From assembly GCF_000003815.2 (NCBI RefSeq), contig NC_049979.1, positions 3,417,269-3,481,268 on the forward strand: DNA of 64,000 nt. Reading direction: 5' to 3'. The notes under the pieces were generated by a model. It did not search any database. It had not been told where the DNA came from and worked only from the letters and a program-made list of their open reading frames with translations. Source of the stretch: Branchiostoma floridae. Taxonomy: Eukaryota; Chordata; Leptocardii; Amphioxiformes; Branchiostomatidae. Position 1 is the stretch's first letter, and each line of letters starts with the position of its first letter. Shown here piece after piece: positions 51,401 through 61,539 of this stretch. A program made the translations under genes and the position numbers.

Positions 51401-54400
51401 CTTATGCGATATCTACACACAGCGTTTAATAGGGTAATGAGGTAGGATTGAAAGTCAGAGAGCATGCAAAAGGTCAGGTAACACCTCTGAGGTCCAGTTT
51501 GACATGATGTCCATAGTTCTAGTACCGTGCCGACCTTATCATGAGCGTTAACAGGCAACATGTTTTTCCATGGATATACACCTGCTATTTAGGAAGGAAA
51601 TACGTAATAATTTCCTTTCAAGGATCAAACATAAAGCTTGTTAAATGTAATTGAACCATGATTGAACTCACAGGGGCAAAAAGTCAGTTAAATCTCACTT
51701 CTTTCATCGCAGAATCTGAATATTTGGCATTGGTAACGTAAGTAAACATTGGCGTGACTTTTTGAGATGAGCGGTATTTATGAAAACTTGAAGCGATATT
51801 TGTGACTCCGAAATGTGTTTTCCTACGGATAATATGATGATATAGTCGGGACAGTAGGCTCTATGTCGATTTCTGCACAGTTTCTTGATCAAGTCTTCAT
51901 CACACGGTAACGTAAGTCAACGTCAAGGCTATGGAGTTATTAAACTTCAAAGATGCCATAGTACATTGAACCCACTAGCTAAAACTATATTTCCTAACTG
52001 TTGTACACATTTTAGTGGAAATTCATTTTAAATTATATCTTCTATGTAGACAAATGCGGAGATACAGAGGGCATATAGGGAGAGTCGGGAGGTCAGGGAT
52101 GGCGATGGGTATATGAATCAAGAAGTCGCTCGCGTTATAGAATACTATACACCAGTGACTTCAGGGAGTAAGAGGGCTTTAGAGACGACAAGGCCAGAGG
52201 GGGAGAAGGGAAAATGGAGGGATAAAAAGCTAAACGTTGCGCTTAAAGATTAAGTTCAAAATTGGGCTTTAAGAAAAAAAGTGGACATTTCAACAAAATA
52301 AAGCAGGTGTGATATGAGTTAGAATAAAGGCAAATAAGAACTATATATTACCTTACATGGCACAATACAGGCATAGACAGTCTTCCCAGCATCTCTCACA
52401 CACGTTGATTGGTTTGTGCAGTGGTTTTATCTTTGATATTAGACATGTTTGACTTATAATACCAAGGTTATTGACTTACGTTACCATAGTTCACTGACGT
52501 CTGTAGGCAAAGTGCATACAGTTTAATGCCGACTGCCTTCAATGTTGTATCCTACAGTCCTTTGTTCTTCCTCCGGGGAAAAAAATAAGTGAATGCTGCC
52601 AGCTTTGTGTTCTCACCAGAAAAAAGGCTGATGTGTGCTTATTTTTTTCAAAATCAATCCAACTCATTAGGTACAAATTCTGGTAATTTCTATCGAAAAG
52701 TAAACAGAAATATCAAATGTTACCCATTTTCAGACACCCTGAGGGCTTCCGCTTGGATACAAATCAGAACAAAACGTCTGTATCCCTAGATTATTCATGT
52801 AGTAAACGTCTTCCGTTAAAGTTAAAATATCAACGTTAAAAAAGCCAATATCTCAAAATGGGAACGTTCCAGCACATTCCAAAACTTGTCATTGAAAGTT
52901 AACAGTTGTGGGAACAAGTTAAGACTGTTAAGTAACCTTTCTGAAGAACTTAATTTTTTACCATTTCTAACCCCCAATTGCACACGTTAACGAAAAATGG
53001 GTGAGGGGTGTCAGAACATATAGGGGTGTGGGAACATAGGGTGCTAGGACATAGGGGTGTTGGAACACAGGAGTGTAGGAACAATAAGTAGTGTTGGGAT
53101 ATGGGGGTGTCAAAACATATACAGGGGTGTGGGAGCATAGGGGCATCGGAACATTGTGTTTAACAAGGGTTGTCGGAACATTAGGGAGTCAGAACATAGG
53201 GTATCTGAACATAGGGGTGTTGCAACATGTTATTGTTACTGTTTGGGGTGTTGCTGTAGAATTGCAATATTATATTTTGTTGTATGATGTCCTTGTCAGA
53301 ACCCCCCCGACCTGTCTCGAGCGACGACCACCCCCGGCTGCCTGTGCTGCACTTCGGGGCCGGTGGAACTGCAGGTCCAGCCGGACCGGACCATTTACCG
53401 GCCGGGGGACGCCATCATCATCAGCGGGACTGTCACCAACAATAGCATGGAGGATGTCACCAGTGTCGAGGCCAGGCTGGTGCAGGTACTGTAAATGCAG
53501 AAATTTTGGCGGTGATTTTATGTCTGCGGTTTTACCGCGAACTTAAAGTTACCCCAAACATTTTTCCATGTCAGTAAGAGACTGCAGTGCATGGTTAGGG
53601 TTAAGGCCCTATGTAAGTCATCCATGTACATAATAGAGGAAAACAGCAAATGCATTAAGGAACTTTATTCACTACTTACAGTAAAATAAAATTGTGTGAA
53701 GCTCCTGGCATCCCAAACCAACATATTATGTTGCCCTTGGGCAATGCCTAGTAAGCAGAAGAGAATTATCATTAGAAACAATAATTTACGGCTCTTGGCG
53801 GCAAATGTTGGCACACGGGTGCACCAAATCAGTGTGTATTTTAAACCCTTTTGACAGATTTAGTCAAAGAGGCTTGGTGGGCATCTCTCCACCGTCATGG
53901 TGGGTATATTGTGTCAAGTGCCTTACCCAAGGGCACAAGGTCGAGGCAAGGCGAGTATCAAACCCAGTACCTAAGTTTTTAGTCGAGCACTCTAACCACA
54001 CAGACGCCACATATAATAGAAGAACAGGATGATATCTTGCTCACATTATTTCTCATGTGACACACCTATGACATAAGATTACTTCATTACAGATTGCAAC
54101 ATTTCATGGAGATTACAGCACGGTGTTCTCAGGGATTAAGACAAAGACAAAAGAGGCCGAAAAAATAGTACAGCGAGTGCAAATCTGCGGCTGCAAGCAG
54201 GGCGAGTCCCTGACGTTTTCTGCGGACAAGGGCGCGGTTCTCCGGGTCCCGCCAGTCCCTCCATCCTCACTCCGGTTCTGCAGGATCATCGACCTCGAGT
54301 ATCGACTGGATGTGAGTGTTATTAAGGGCGGGAGGGATGTATCAGCTTTCGAAAAAGTATCAGATTGCTTTGTCCTCAGTCAGGACAAGGAGGTTAATCA

Positions 54401-55770
54401 TCCTTGGTCTGAAGTTGCCTGCACTATCTCACCCGCAATTTATCTTGTGGGTAATATGCTCACAATTTCTTCTTTTTCTTAGTACGTCTGCCTAATGTCT
54501 GTCATTTCTAGTTAATTACTGTTTAAGCCTCATCAGTTTTATTTGCTTAGCATGGAAGTGCTCAAAAGTCTAGAAAAATAGTGTTAAACTGAAATATCAA
54601 ATTAGTAATAGAACCTGAAGGCTGTACTTGGTACACACAGTTTCAGGTTTGAGCATGAAATTTAATGTAGTATGATGCAGGTTTTCCGTCCAGTCTTCTG
54701 TTTATATGTTGACTGCTTCTAAATTTGCCCTTCAAAATGTCCAAGAACCAAGGAAATACTGGTAAATTGGTGTGGCCTTAGATGATTGATAACTTGAAAG
54801 TTCATCTGTGTTGGTAGAAGTCATTATTGAAGTAATTTAACTGGTTAATGTCTGACAGAAAAATTGGGCTCACCCAAATTTTGGACTGAACAGCACCAGT
54901 CTTTGTCAATTAGGGATGAACAATCCACTGCTGTCGTGACGTCACGTTGTGCAGATAGAACACATGACTCAGTAAGCAGTGGATCATTGATGATTGATTT
55001 TGTCTAATTTTTCATTAACTTTACAGGTTATTGCAAAACTGGAGGGCATGTGTTCCATTGATCTGAAGACTCAGATCCCCGTCAAGATTGCACCCTGCAG
55101 GCGCCACCCCCACGACAGCACACAGCCCCCCTGTGTGGACCCCCCTCCTCACCCCAGCCCCCCTGTGTACACCATTGGACCTGCAGTCACGACCCAGCCG
55201 ACATCCGCGGTCCCATCTGCACCTGACCTTGACCTTGACCTTCGTAAGTACAACCTTGTGACGTGGTGTCTCTTCTGGTGCCATTTTTCATCTCATTTTA
55301 ACTTCTTCTTGCTTTGTAAGTCTGTATCCTGAATTGCATATGTTTCCAAAATGCTTTCTCAGTAGGATTTGAGTGTTAGGGCATTTTGGAGCACTTGGGA
55401 ATCACCCCACCCAAACAACCTCCTTAGAACCAAATTCAAACCAGACATATATGCATCGATGATCGTACAGCAAATCGTTTTCAAGTTCACCTACTATTAA
55501 ACCCACAACATCTAAGAAAACAAGCCAGAATATTCCATATGGAAAGGTGTCGCCTTTTTTGGTAAAGGAAACTTGATTTCAGTTTGTTTAGATTTTGAGT
55601 ACTACAGTCAAGCCATTCTGTACATATTATAACTCTGTGTTGGTTTTACAGCTCCCCCGTCCTACATGGAGAGTGTGCAGGGAGCCAAGAGCATCTGGGA
55701 TGCAGACGACTCGGACAACTTTGTCCCCAAGTACGGCTACTACGACTGGAGCAGACATGGCCAGCTGTAG
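48413..55770 (+). CDS. Alpha-arrestin (arrestin-domain-containing protein) A, complete
   Basis: Alpha-arrestins of the ARRDC/TXNIP group are cytosolic or membrane-associated adaptors that recruit NEDD4-type ubiquitin ligases to membrane proteins. Coding exons are 48413-48530, 48866-48991, 49482-49723, 53300-53485, 54093-54311, 55027-55243 and 55652-55770. All have GT/AG borders and consistent phase, giving 408 aa. The N-terminal arrestin fold spans about residues 1-165 (GKIKQFTIAFEDGKDVFEAG, VKGHVVVELA, PMGRHVFPFQYQLP, GYVRYIITATIDRPW). The C-terminal fold spans about 175-315 (PGCLCCTSGPVELQV, YRPGDAIIISGTVTNNS). The tail carries two PPxY motifs, PPVY and PPSY, the known WW-domain ligands. 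The ATG follows directly after an acceptor, as in copy B. Intron 3 is 3.6 kb of repeats. The exon 4 donor abuts a MITE. ARRDC2/3/4 or TXNIP orthology is not resolvable by eye. Confidence 0.92.
49845..50200. repeat. Minisatellite GGAACATAGGGGTGTC, cluster 1
   Basis: Units of 15-17 bases (GGAACATAGGGGTGTC and variants) are repeated from about 49848 and again after a LINE fragment insertion to about 50200. A second cluster of the same unit is at 52995-53230, over 2.7 kb away in the same intron. Confidence 0.85.
49971..50115 (-). pseudogene. LINE C-terminal zinc-finger fragment
   Basis: Translated on the minus strand this gives CPCGEELQTIQHLLQNCKLG and ANEAACRWICSF. The CxCG..T..HLL..C pattern is the C-terminal zinc-knuckle of non-LTR retrotransposon polyproteins. 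Only about 45 codons remain. It sits inside the minisatellite cluster. The longer open frame it belongs to (to 50768) is otherwise repeat translation. Confidence 0.6.
50215..50365. repeat. Short repeat GGAACGAAAA, left arm
   Basis: Tandem AAAAGGAACGAAAAGGAGCG-type units, then two longer units containing GTACCGAAAGTGCGAAAAGG. The same composite occurs at about 50975-51115, partly inverted. Confidence 0.8.
50975..51115. repeat. Short repeat GGAACGAAAA, right block with inverted start
   Basis: Starts with the reverse complement (TTCGTTCCTTTTCGCACTTT then CGGTAC), which at once turns into direct units AAAAGGAACGAAAAGGAAAG, a local palindrome. Matching units are at 50215-50365. Confidence 0.75.
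51116..52994. other. Repeat-rich part of alpha-arrestin A intron 3
   Basis: No exon is seen. ACTTACGTTACC-type strings recur (near 51213, 51368, 51390, 52474), as do GGTAACGTAAGT inversions (near 51735, 51907), which suggests a dispersed short motif. A CTCGATGCGTTTCGACAG segment at 51181 resembles transposon ends elsewhere in the window. Confidence 0.4.
52995..53230. repeat. Minisatellite GGAACATAGGGGTGTC, cluster 2
   Basis: About a dozen degenerate units of the cluster-1 repeat end 70 bases before exon 4 of alpha-arrestin A. Confidence 0.82.
53488..53683. mobile_element. MITE whose end forms part of an alpha-arrestin donor site
   Basis: Begins CTGTAAATGCAGAAAT and matches the element at 27582-27789 (in reverse) through GCGGTTTTACCGCGAACTTA, ACATTTTTCCATGTCAGTAA and GAGACTGCAGTGCATGGT. 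The right third has diverged; an end-like TTACAGTA lies at 53676. The TA target falls on donor positions +2/+3 of the exon ending at 53485. Confidence 0.72.
53800..54012 (-). mobile_element. tRNA-derived SINE, minus strand
   Basis: On the minus strand, GTGGTTAGAGTGCTCGACT (A-box region) is followed about 35 bases later by GGGTTTGATACTCGCC (B-box). A tail includes CTTGTGCCCTTGGGTAAGGC and CTTGACACAATATACCC. It lies in intron 4 of alpha-arrestin A. It is clearly not a functional tRNA because of the extended tail and imperfect stem. Confidence 0.65.
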
Positions 55771-55786
55771 CCTGGCGTAGGCTAGG

Positions 55787-57147
55787 GTCACAATTGGCCC
55801 GGTGCCCGTCAGGGATGTAGCCCCGGCCGGGCTCTGAAGTCGGGCGGACACCGGCTGTTTACCGGCTGTCGTGGTCACAATCAAACGTTGTCTTCGCGCT
55901 GCCCCATGGGGGTCCCGGAGTGTTCCGGCGGGCACCCCGTCATTTTTCTTTAAAAAATTTCCACCTTCCTAGGTTCGTCTCCGGCAGACACCCGTCAGAT
56001 GTTCTGACGGTGTCCTGTAGTCACCCCTGCGGGGTCCGACAGGGTAACGTTTGTCTCTCACAGCCCGGTGGGGCAGTTGTAGGGTCCCTGCCGCATGCCC
56101 TGCGAACAACGGCAGGGAACCAGGCAGGCTCCTGGTGGGCACTCTTTAAGGGGTATAAAAACAAGCATTGTCTGCATTCACTTAAGGTAGTACATCATTG
56201 AACTTGGAGTACTGGTGCGGTACGTCGGGGTCCGTTCACTGCGGCACGGTTTTTTTCGCCAACTTTTCCTCGCACTCGCACTGACGTGCGGCACTGTTAC
56301 GTTTCTAAACTAAACTAAATAAACATGTTATTGGAATTTTTAATGTCGGCGGATGACTTGCCAAACTGTTGAGGCCTATATTTTTATATTTGTAAAACGA
56401 AAAAAAAAAGGCTTATGGGTCCGAATGACTGCAAGTTTGGCGTTCCGTCGGCCAATTGCAGAGGAAACGTCCTTCTTCAGCCAAACATCTTTCTTCAGCT
56501 TGTTTCTATAGTCTGGGGTTGTAATATCGTAAAAAACATAGAAGCTTTCTATGAAGGAGGCTATCTGTTCGTCCTGCTTCTCAGTGATGCAGCCTATTAT
56601 GTGGTCTGTTGCGTGGTGTGTTGTCCTATCCCCCTCTGTTCAGCCCTTGTCTGCAGAAGTTTCTGTTGCTGAATTCTTCCGCCTGCCTAGTGGGCTAAGC
56701 GCTGTTTCCCCTGGTCTTCTCCTTTCCCTTGGTATAGCGCTATGCACTTAACTCCACTGTAATACGAGAACTGTGTGATACGTGTAAGTTCACGGCTTTT
56801 GTCCTTTCACGTGATCTGTGACGTCACATATTTGACCCGGTGTTACGAATTACACACTTTTATTCCGTAAACCTGGTCTTTGACGTAACGAATTTATTCC
56901 GACAGACTGCCGGCAACCGGAGGGGTCCCTCTCGGTGTTGTCACGATTAGGTCGCGGGGTGGTTGTACGAGCGGGTCCCTGGTTCATTTTAACTCAGACT
57001 TAAATTGAACCAGGGTCCCGGCCGGGCCTCAAAATACCCCGGCAGCCGCGAGGTGTCCCACAGGGCAACGCAGGGGTCACGCCCGAAAGTGCCATAAAAC
57101 AGCCCGTGAATTGCCCGGCAGGGCCCCTTTTTCGAATTGTGACCTAA
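55787..57147. mobile_element. Candidate 1.36-kb non-autonomous element after alpha-arrestin A
   Basis: AGGGTCACAATTGGCCCGG at the left and the inverted form of AGGTCACAATTCG at the right bound a GC-rich stretch containing several GCCCGGCCGGG and CCCGGCAGGG motifs. Similar GGTCACAATTGCACCGG strings occur twice in gene B intron 4 (near 43609 and 43846). The end repeats are short, so the boundaries are tentative. It contains the best poly(A) signal of the preceding gene. Confidence 0.5.
56318..56323 (+). terminator. Candidate poly(A) signal of alpha-arrestin A
   Basis: AATAAA lies about 550 bases past the stop, inside the element called at 55787-57147. I saw no closer canonical signal. Confidence 0.35.
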
Positions 57148-58755
57148 GCCGTAGTCTGGCGCTTCTTGGGCACATGTCGGGCACGTGTCGGTTATGAGGC
57201 AATCCACTTGAATGTATAACCAGTATTAAAGGGCCATGCTTATTTGAATTGCCGGTTCTCTACCGAATCGAAAAGATGCTACTAAACTGCAAAGACATTA
57301 CATACAAACAGAGTCTCAGGGGAAAACCTGTACCTTGGTGTACGCAGTATCACGGAGTGAATGTAGTCACTCAGCTGCGGACATCAGATGTCTGCATGGA
57401 ATGCAAGTTGGACCGTCCTTCTCCACTCCTCCTTATCCTCCATCAGTGATCTTAATTCAGTTGTGCAGCTCTGTCTGTCATTTCTGTCAACAGCGCATCT
57501 TTATCTTGGCCACGTCTGGAATTTTCAGTAAGAAATGTCTGGTATAGACATACGTAAATATTATGTAACGTTACATGGATTTTAACGTGGGCTTATGCTT
57601 TTAGTTAATTGAGTCTCATCACATGTTTTTGTGTGTGAAGTCAAGGACTTTTCGTCCTTGGTCAAGTGAGCATGTTGGACCTAATTATAACGTCACATCG
57701 TGATCTGTAGAAGTGAACTACGTTTTGCAAATTCTGTTAAGAAGTGAGTTTTGAATATCATTGCAGAGTCATTGTCCTTTCGTCTAATGTGCGTCTCATT
57801 TGTCCGTGTTCATAGCATAGCACTTTCTTACCACTATAGTCATTCCACGTACGGCTATTAAATGATGATGTTTCTGCTGCAGTTTACGTTTTACCTGATT
57901 GAGATCGCTGTAGTATGTGTAATTACTATAGGATCAGTGTTGAAGACGTCACCGTATCCGTACTCTTAAAGATTACAACTTACTTGTTCCTTATTGAAAC
58001 GCAAGAGGGCTCTCCAAATTGGACCAAGTTTCAAGGAAAGAAACATCAGGCCCTATACCTATAATGCGTCAAAAACGAGTTACCCAATCAAATGGATAAG
58101 ATTTTGGAAACGATCAGACGTTTTAGACGGCATCCACTATCTTCCTCAGTAACACTGAAGAGCCTCTTGGAGAGCATTTTTTATGCCCTCACTCAGACTT
58201 TGAATTCATATGCAAACTTGAGCTACAGAGACTTTTAAAAGAATGGTAAGACAAAGACGAGACGAAGATGATGCAAATGAGTAGATTAGCTCTTGTTGTT
58301 TCCTACTGGACTATCTAACATTTTCTCGAGCTCCTTTTGTGTATCAATCCTTAGGATCTAAAATCTGCTGTCCAACAAGATCTTTACAGGATCTTCCAGT
58401 GTGAACCATGCTCCTTGGTGTCACTGACGAAAGGGAGTGGATGCTAACAAAGTTTATTAACCTAAAACGTCTTTATACCGTTTCCAAAATCACATCCTGT
58501 TGCTTGTCGAATGAGAAACTGCGATTTGGCGTGTTATTACCTGGATGTCTGACCTTCATAAAACATATTGGTTCCCATTTTGGGCCGCGTGTTGCGCAAC
58601 ACAACAACCATGATGATTGTATGACGTCAGGCCATTACCACACTAGCCTCAAGGCTCGCGAGGCAAAGAACAATCAAAACAAAAACATGGCTGCCCCTCA
58701 GGGTACGGAGGTGTACAGCAGACAGTGTTTCTCAAGGTCAAAGCGTAGTCTCGTC
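57148..58755. other. Spacer with dispersed repeats
   Basis: A repeat at about 58395-58568 contains GTCACTGACGAAAGGGAGTG, GTTGCTTG and TTACCTGGATGTCTGACCTT. Related copies lie at about 31252-31325, 48603-48735 and 61862-61996. A short hairpin (CAAGGACTTTTCGTCCTTG) is near 57651. No gene is seen. Confidence 0.45.
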
Positions 58756-59325
58756 TCGGTGTTTGTCGATCGTAGTAGATCGTAGATTGAACATCACTTT
58801 ACAATGTTTGCTTCACTGAAAAGCAAAGTGTGATGTTTATCTATCGCCGCTCCCATGTCAAAGGTGAAACATTGACACCTAATTGTGTGTCTATTTACAC
58901 TCAAAAAGTGAACAAACAGGTTTGGCTGATCATTTCATGCGGAAGTCAGGATTCCATGTCGGAGCAGGACTGAAATATCCCTGACATTGCCGTCAACTTG
59001 GGCTTTGACAGGTGGTAATACATGAACTGTACAAATTCTAGAGACCCCAAGGTCAAGGATATCGCTGCTGTTGTGCGAGATCAAGGGATAAGGTGAGGTA
59101 AGGTCAGGTGAGTTGTGTGAAGGGGGCGGGGGGGGGGGGTGCAGCATAACTGAAGAAGTTGTGGATGGATCCGTATGAAATCTAATATGTGGTACACGAC
59201 TCGACAATTGAACAAGACATGTCGATGTCGCTAAAACGAAGGAGAAGTTCGAAAATTGACCTGTCACGCTTCTGGAATAGTTTACCGACAGCGCTTAAAG
59301 ACGTGAATTAGTGTAGGACGACTAC
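58756..59325 (+). repeat. Large tandem duplication, copy 1
   Basis: Shares with 59486-60085 the ordered segments GTTTGTCGATCGTAGTAGAT, ATCGCCGCTCCCATGTCAAA, CAACAGGTTTGGC, CATTGCCGTCAACTTGGGCT, TGTGGATGGATCCGTATGAA and ATGTCGCTAAAACGAA. A short frame starting there reads MSLKRRRSSKIDLSRFWNSL and stops after 28 codons. The unit offset is about 730 bases. Confidence 0.85.
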
Positions 59326-59485
59326 GTACGATACAGGTATGGTGATACATATTGTATTTGTAATGTTTCTCCTTCTTCAGTATGCAAATGAAGACCTAAT
59401 TTTCATAATTGATGTGAAAATGCTATAATCCCATTGTGGAAAATGACCGGAATTTCTTATTTGGCATTTCAAAGTTATGTACAGG

Positions 59486-60085
59486 TGTTTGTCGATCGTA
59501 GTAGATCGTAGATCGAACATCGCTTTACACTGTCTGCTTCACTGAAAAGCAATAGGTATGATGTTTATCTATAACTATCGCCGCTCCCATGTCAAAGGTG
59601 AAACATTGACACCTAATTATGTGTCTATTTATATATATATTCATATACTGACTCACACACAACAAGTGAACCAACAGGTTTGGCCTATCATTTCATGCAG
59701 AAGTCACGATTCCATATTGGATCAGCACCGAAATATCTCTAACATTGCCGTCAACTTGGGCTTTTTACGCACAGGCGGGGATACAAAACTACAAATTCTA
59801 GATAGCTGACTCTAGACTCCAAGGTCGAGGTTATCGCTGCTGTTCTGTGATATCAAGGGATAAGGTGAGGTAAGGTCAGGTGAGTTGTGTGTATGGGGTG
59901 TGTGTTTGTGGGGGAAAGGGGGTGGTGGTCAGCATAACTTGAGAAGTTGTGGATGGATCCGTATGAAATCTACATGGGTAAAGATACTAAATGTCGCTAA
60001 AACGAAAGAGAACTTCTGAACTTTCCCTATCACGCTTCGGTACTAATTTACCGACAACGGTGAATCAGTGTGTGTCGACTACTAC
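59486..60085 (+). repeat. Large tandem duplication, copy 2
   Basis: Second copy of the 58756-59325 unit with small indels. The corresponding frame reads MSLKRKRTSELSLSRFGTNL and continues to 60272 through unrelated sequence. Neither copy shows a recognised domain. Confidence 0.85.
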
Positions 60086-60469
60086 TACATGTACGTACCA
60101 TCAATGGTGGGTTAGAATACATGTAGCTCCTTACGTCACAGGAAAAAGCTGTCAGTTACGCCAAGGAACTTATATAAGCAAAAGCTCCTTGGTTACGCGT
60201 GTCAGTACTTCACGTTCGGTACCGAATTCTCAACACTGTAGCAGCGCCACCTATAGCTGCAGTGTGAAGTAGTATCAGTCAGTACTGCCCTGGGGAAGGT
60301 GGGAAAACTCAGATGGTGAAACTCTTTGGATGCGAATAAAAAATTTTGTCATTCAGTGAATCGAGTTTAGCAGGTAGCGTGCCCAGTCCAGTAGTGGTTA
60401 TTAGAGGCCCTGCCTCTGGGACTAGAGGCCGTGGGTTGGATTCGACTTACACGCAACCAGCAAAGCAAG

Positions 60470-60940
60470 CAAACGCCTGTTTCTTCTACGCAGACTTAAA
60501 CATTTCCACATGTCCAAGGAATACCTTGTTACTGTGTACACTTCCTACATTCGCCCCGCGACCGAGTACTCAACACCTGTCTGGCACCCAGGGTTAGCCA
60601 CACCGCTGAGTAACAAGATAGAACGTATCCAGCGCAGAGCGGTACGGATCATCATGGGATGTGACTACACCGGATATTCTGATGCGTGTGCACAGCTCGG
60701 CCTGCCATCTCTTAATTCCAGACGGTCGACTCTGACTCTTAAGTTTGCGAAATCACTCTTAGTGTCTGAACAGTACCGCCACCTTCTACCACACACAAGG
60801 ATGAACATCAGCTGCCGACAAACCCGCTCCGCTCACAAGCTGGACGTTCCTTAGTGTAGAACTGAACGTTATAAGACTAGTGCCATTCCGTACATGGTTC
60901 GCCTACTCAACTGTTCAAATGTCCCCATGTCCGGATTCTA
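60470..60940 (+). pseudogene. LINE reverse-transcriptase C-terminal fragment
   Basis: The frame at 60510-60854 reads SYIRPATEYSTPVWHPGLAT, IERIQRRAVRIIMGCDYTGY and LGLPSLNSRRSTLTLKFAKS. These are the conserved tail motifs of non-LTR retrotransposon reverse transcriptase (jockey/CR1/L2-like group). Upstream bases 60478-60509 extend it in another frame (RRLKHFHMSKEY). Downstream, RTERYKTSAIPYMVRLLN appears after a frame change near 60855. The catalytic YADD region is absent, so it is 5'-truncated and broken. Confidence 0.8.
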
Positions 60941-61051
60941 CTAGTATTTTACGCCACTAATATTGATGTTGTAAATACTCGCGATCACTGGTCGATATTA
61001 TGTATATAACGATATATACATATATATCGTTATATTCGTATAAAATATCCA

Positions 61052-61087
61052 TCTTAAAAATAGAAAACTTATAGAATCAGATTACTA

Positions 61088-61166
<79 letters not shown>

Positions 61167-61213
61167 GTCTGTACGTAGTAATCTGATTCTAAAGGTTTTC
61201 CATTTTTAAGATT
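61052..61213. repeat. Inverted repeat around an (AC)n(AT)n microsatellite
   Basis: The left arm TCTTAAAAATAGAAAACTTA plus TAGAATCAGATTACTACGTAC is mirrored by the right arm GTACGTAGTAATCTGATTCTA plus AAGGTTTTCCATTTTTAAGA. Between them are about 75 bases of AC and AT dinucleotides. It may be a MITE with a microsatellite core. Confidence 0.8.
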
Positions 61214-61539
61214 TGCTGGTGAGTGATACTGATCTACTTTATTTTACTGTAGTATCAACTGCAATTCAGCCCCTGGGCTGCGAATGTGATACGTTTTTCT
61301 TCTTCTCAATAAATCATTACTACAGTCTTAGGACGGGACGTGATAAGCCCTGTAAGCCCTGGTCCGCTGTTCTTTGTGCTCGTCGAAAAAAAGCAAGGCA
61401 AATTTCCCGGCACAACTAATTAACCCGTAAATACTGTATGTGCATAGCGTCTGTGTTCGCTGTCACGACCCGTGGAAGAGTAGCTCTTCAATAAATTTTT
61501 ACTGATTCAGTATCATTTCCACTTTCCCCTTTCCCACAG

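Noticed and set aside
61081-61165. Promoter-like AT-rich region before alpha-arrestin B
   Set aside because: It is an AC/AT microsatellite within an inverted repeat.
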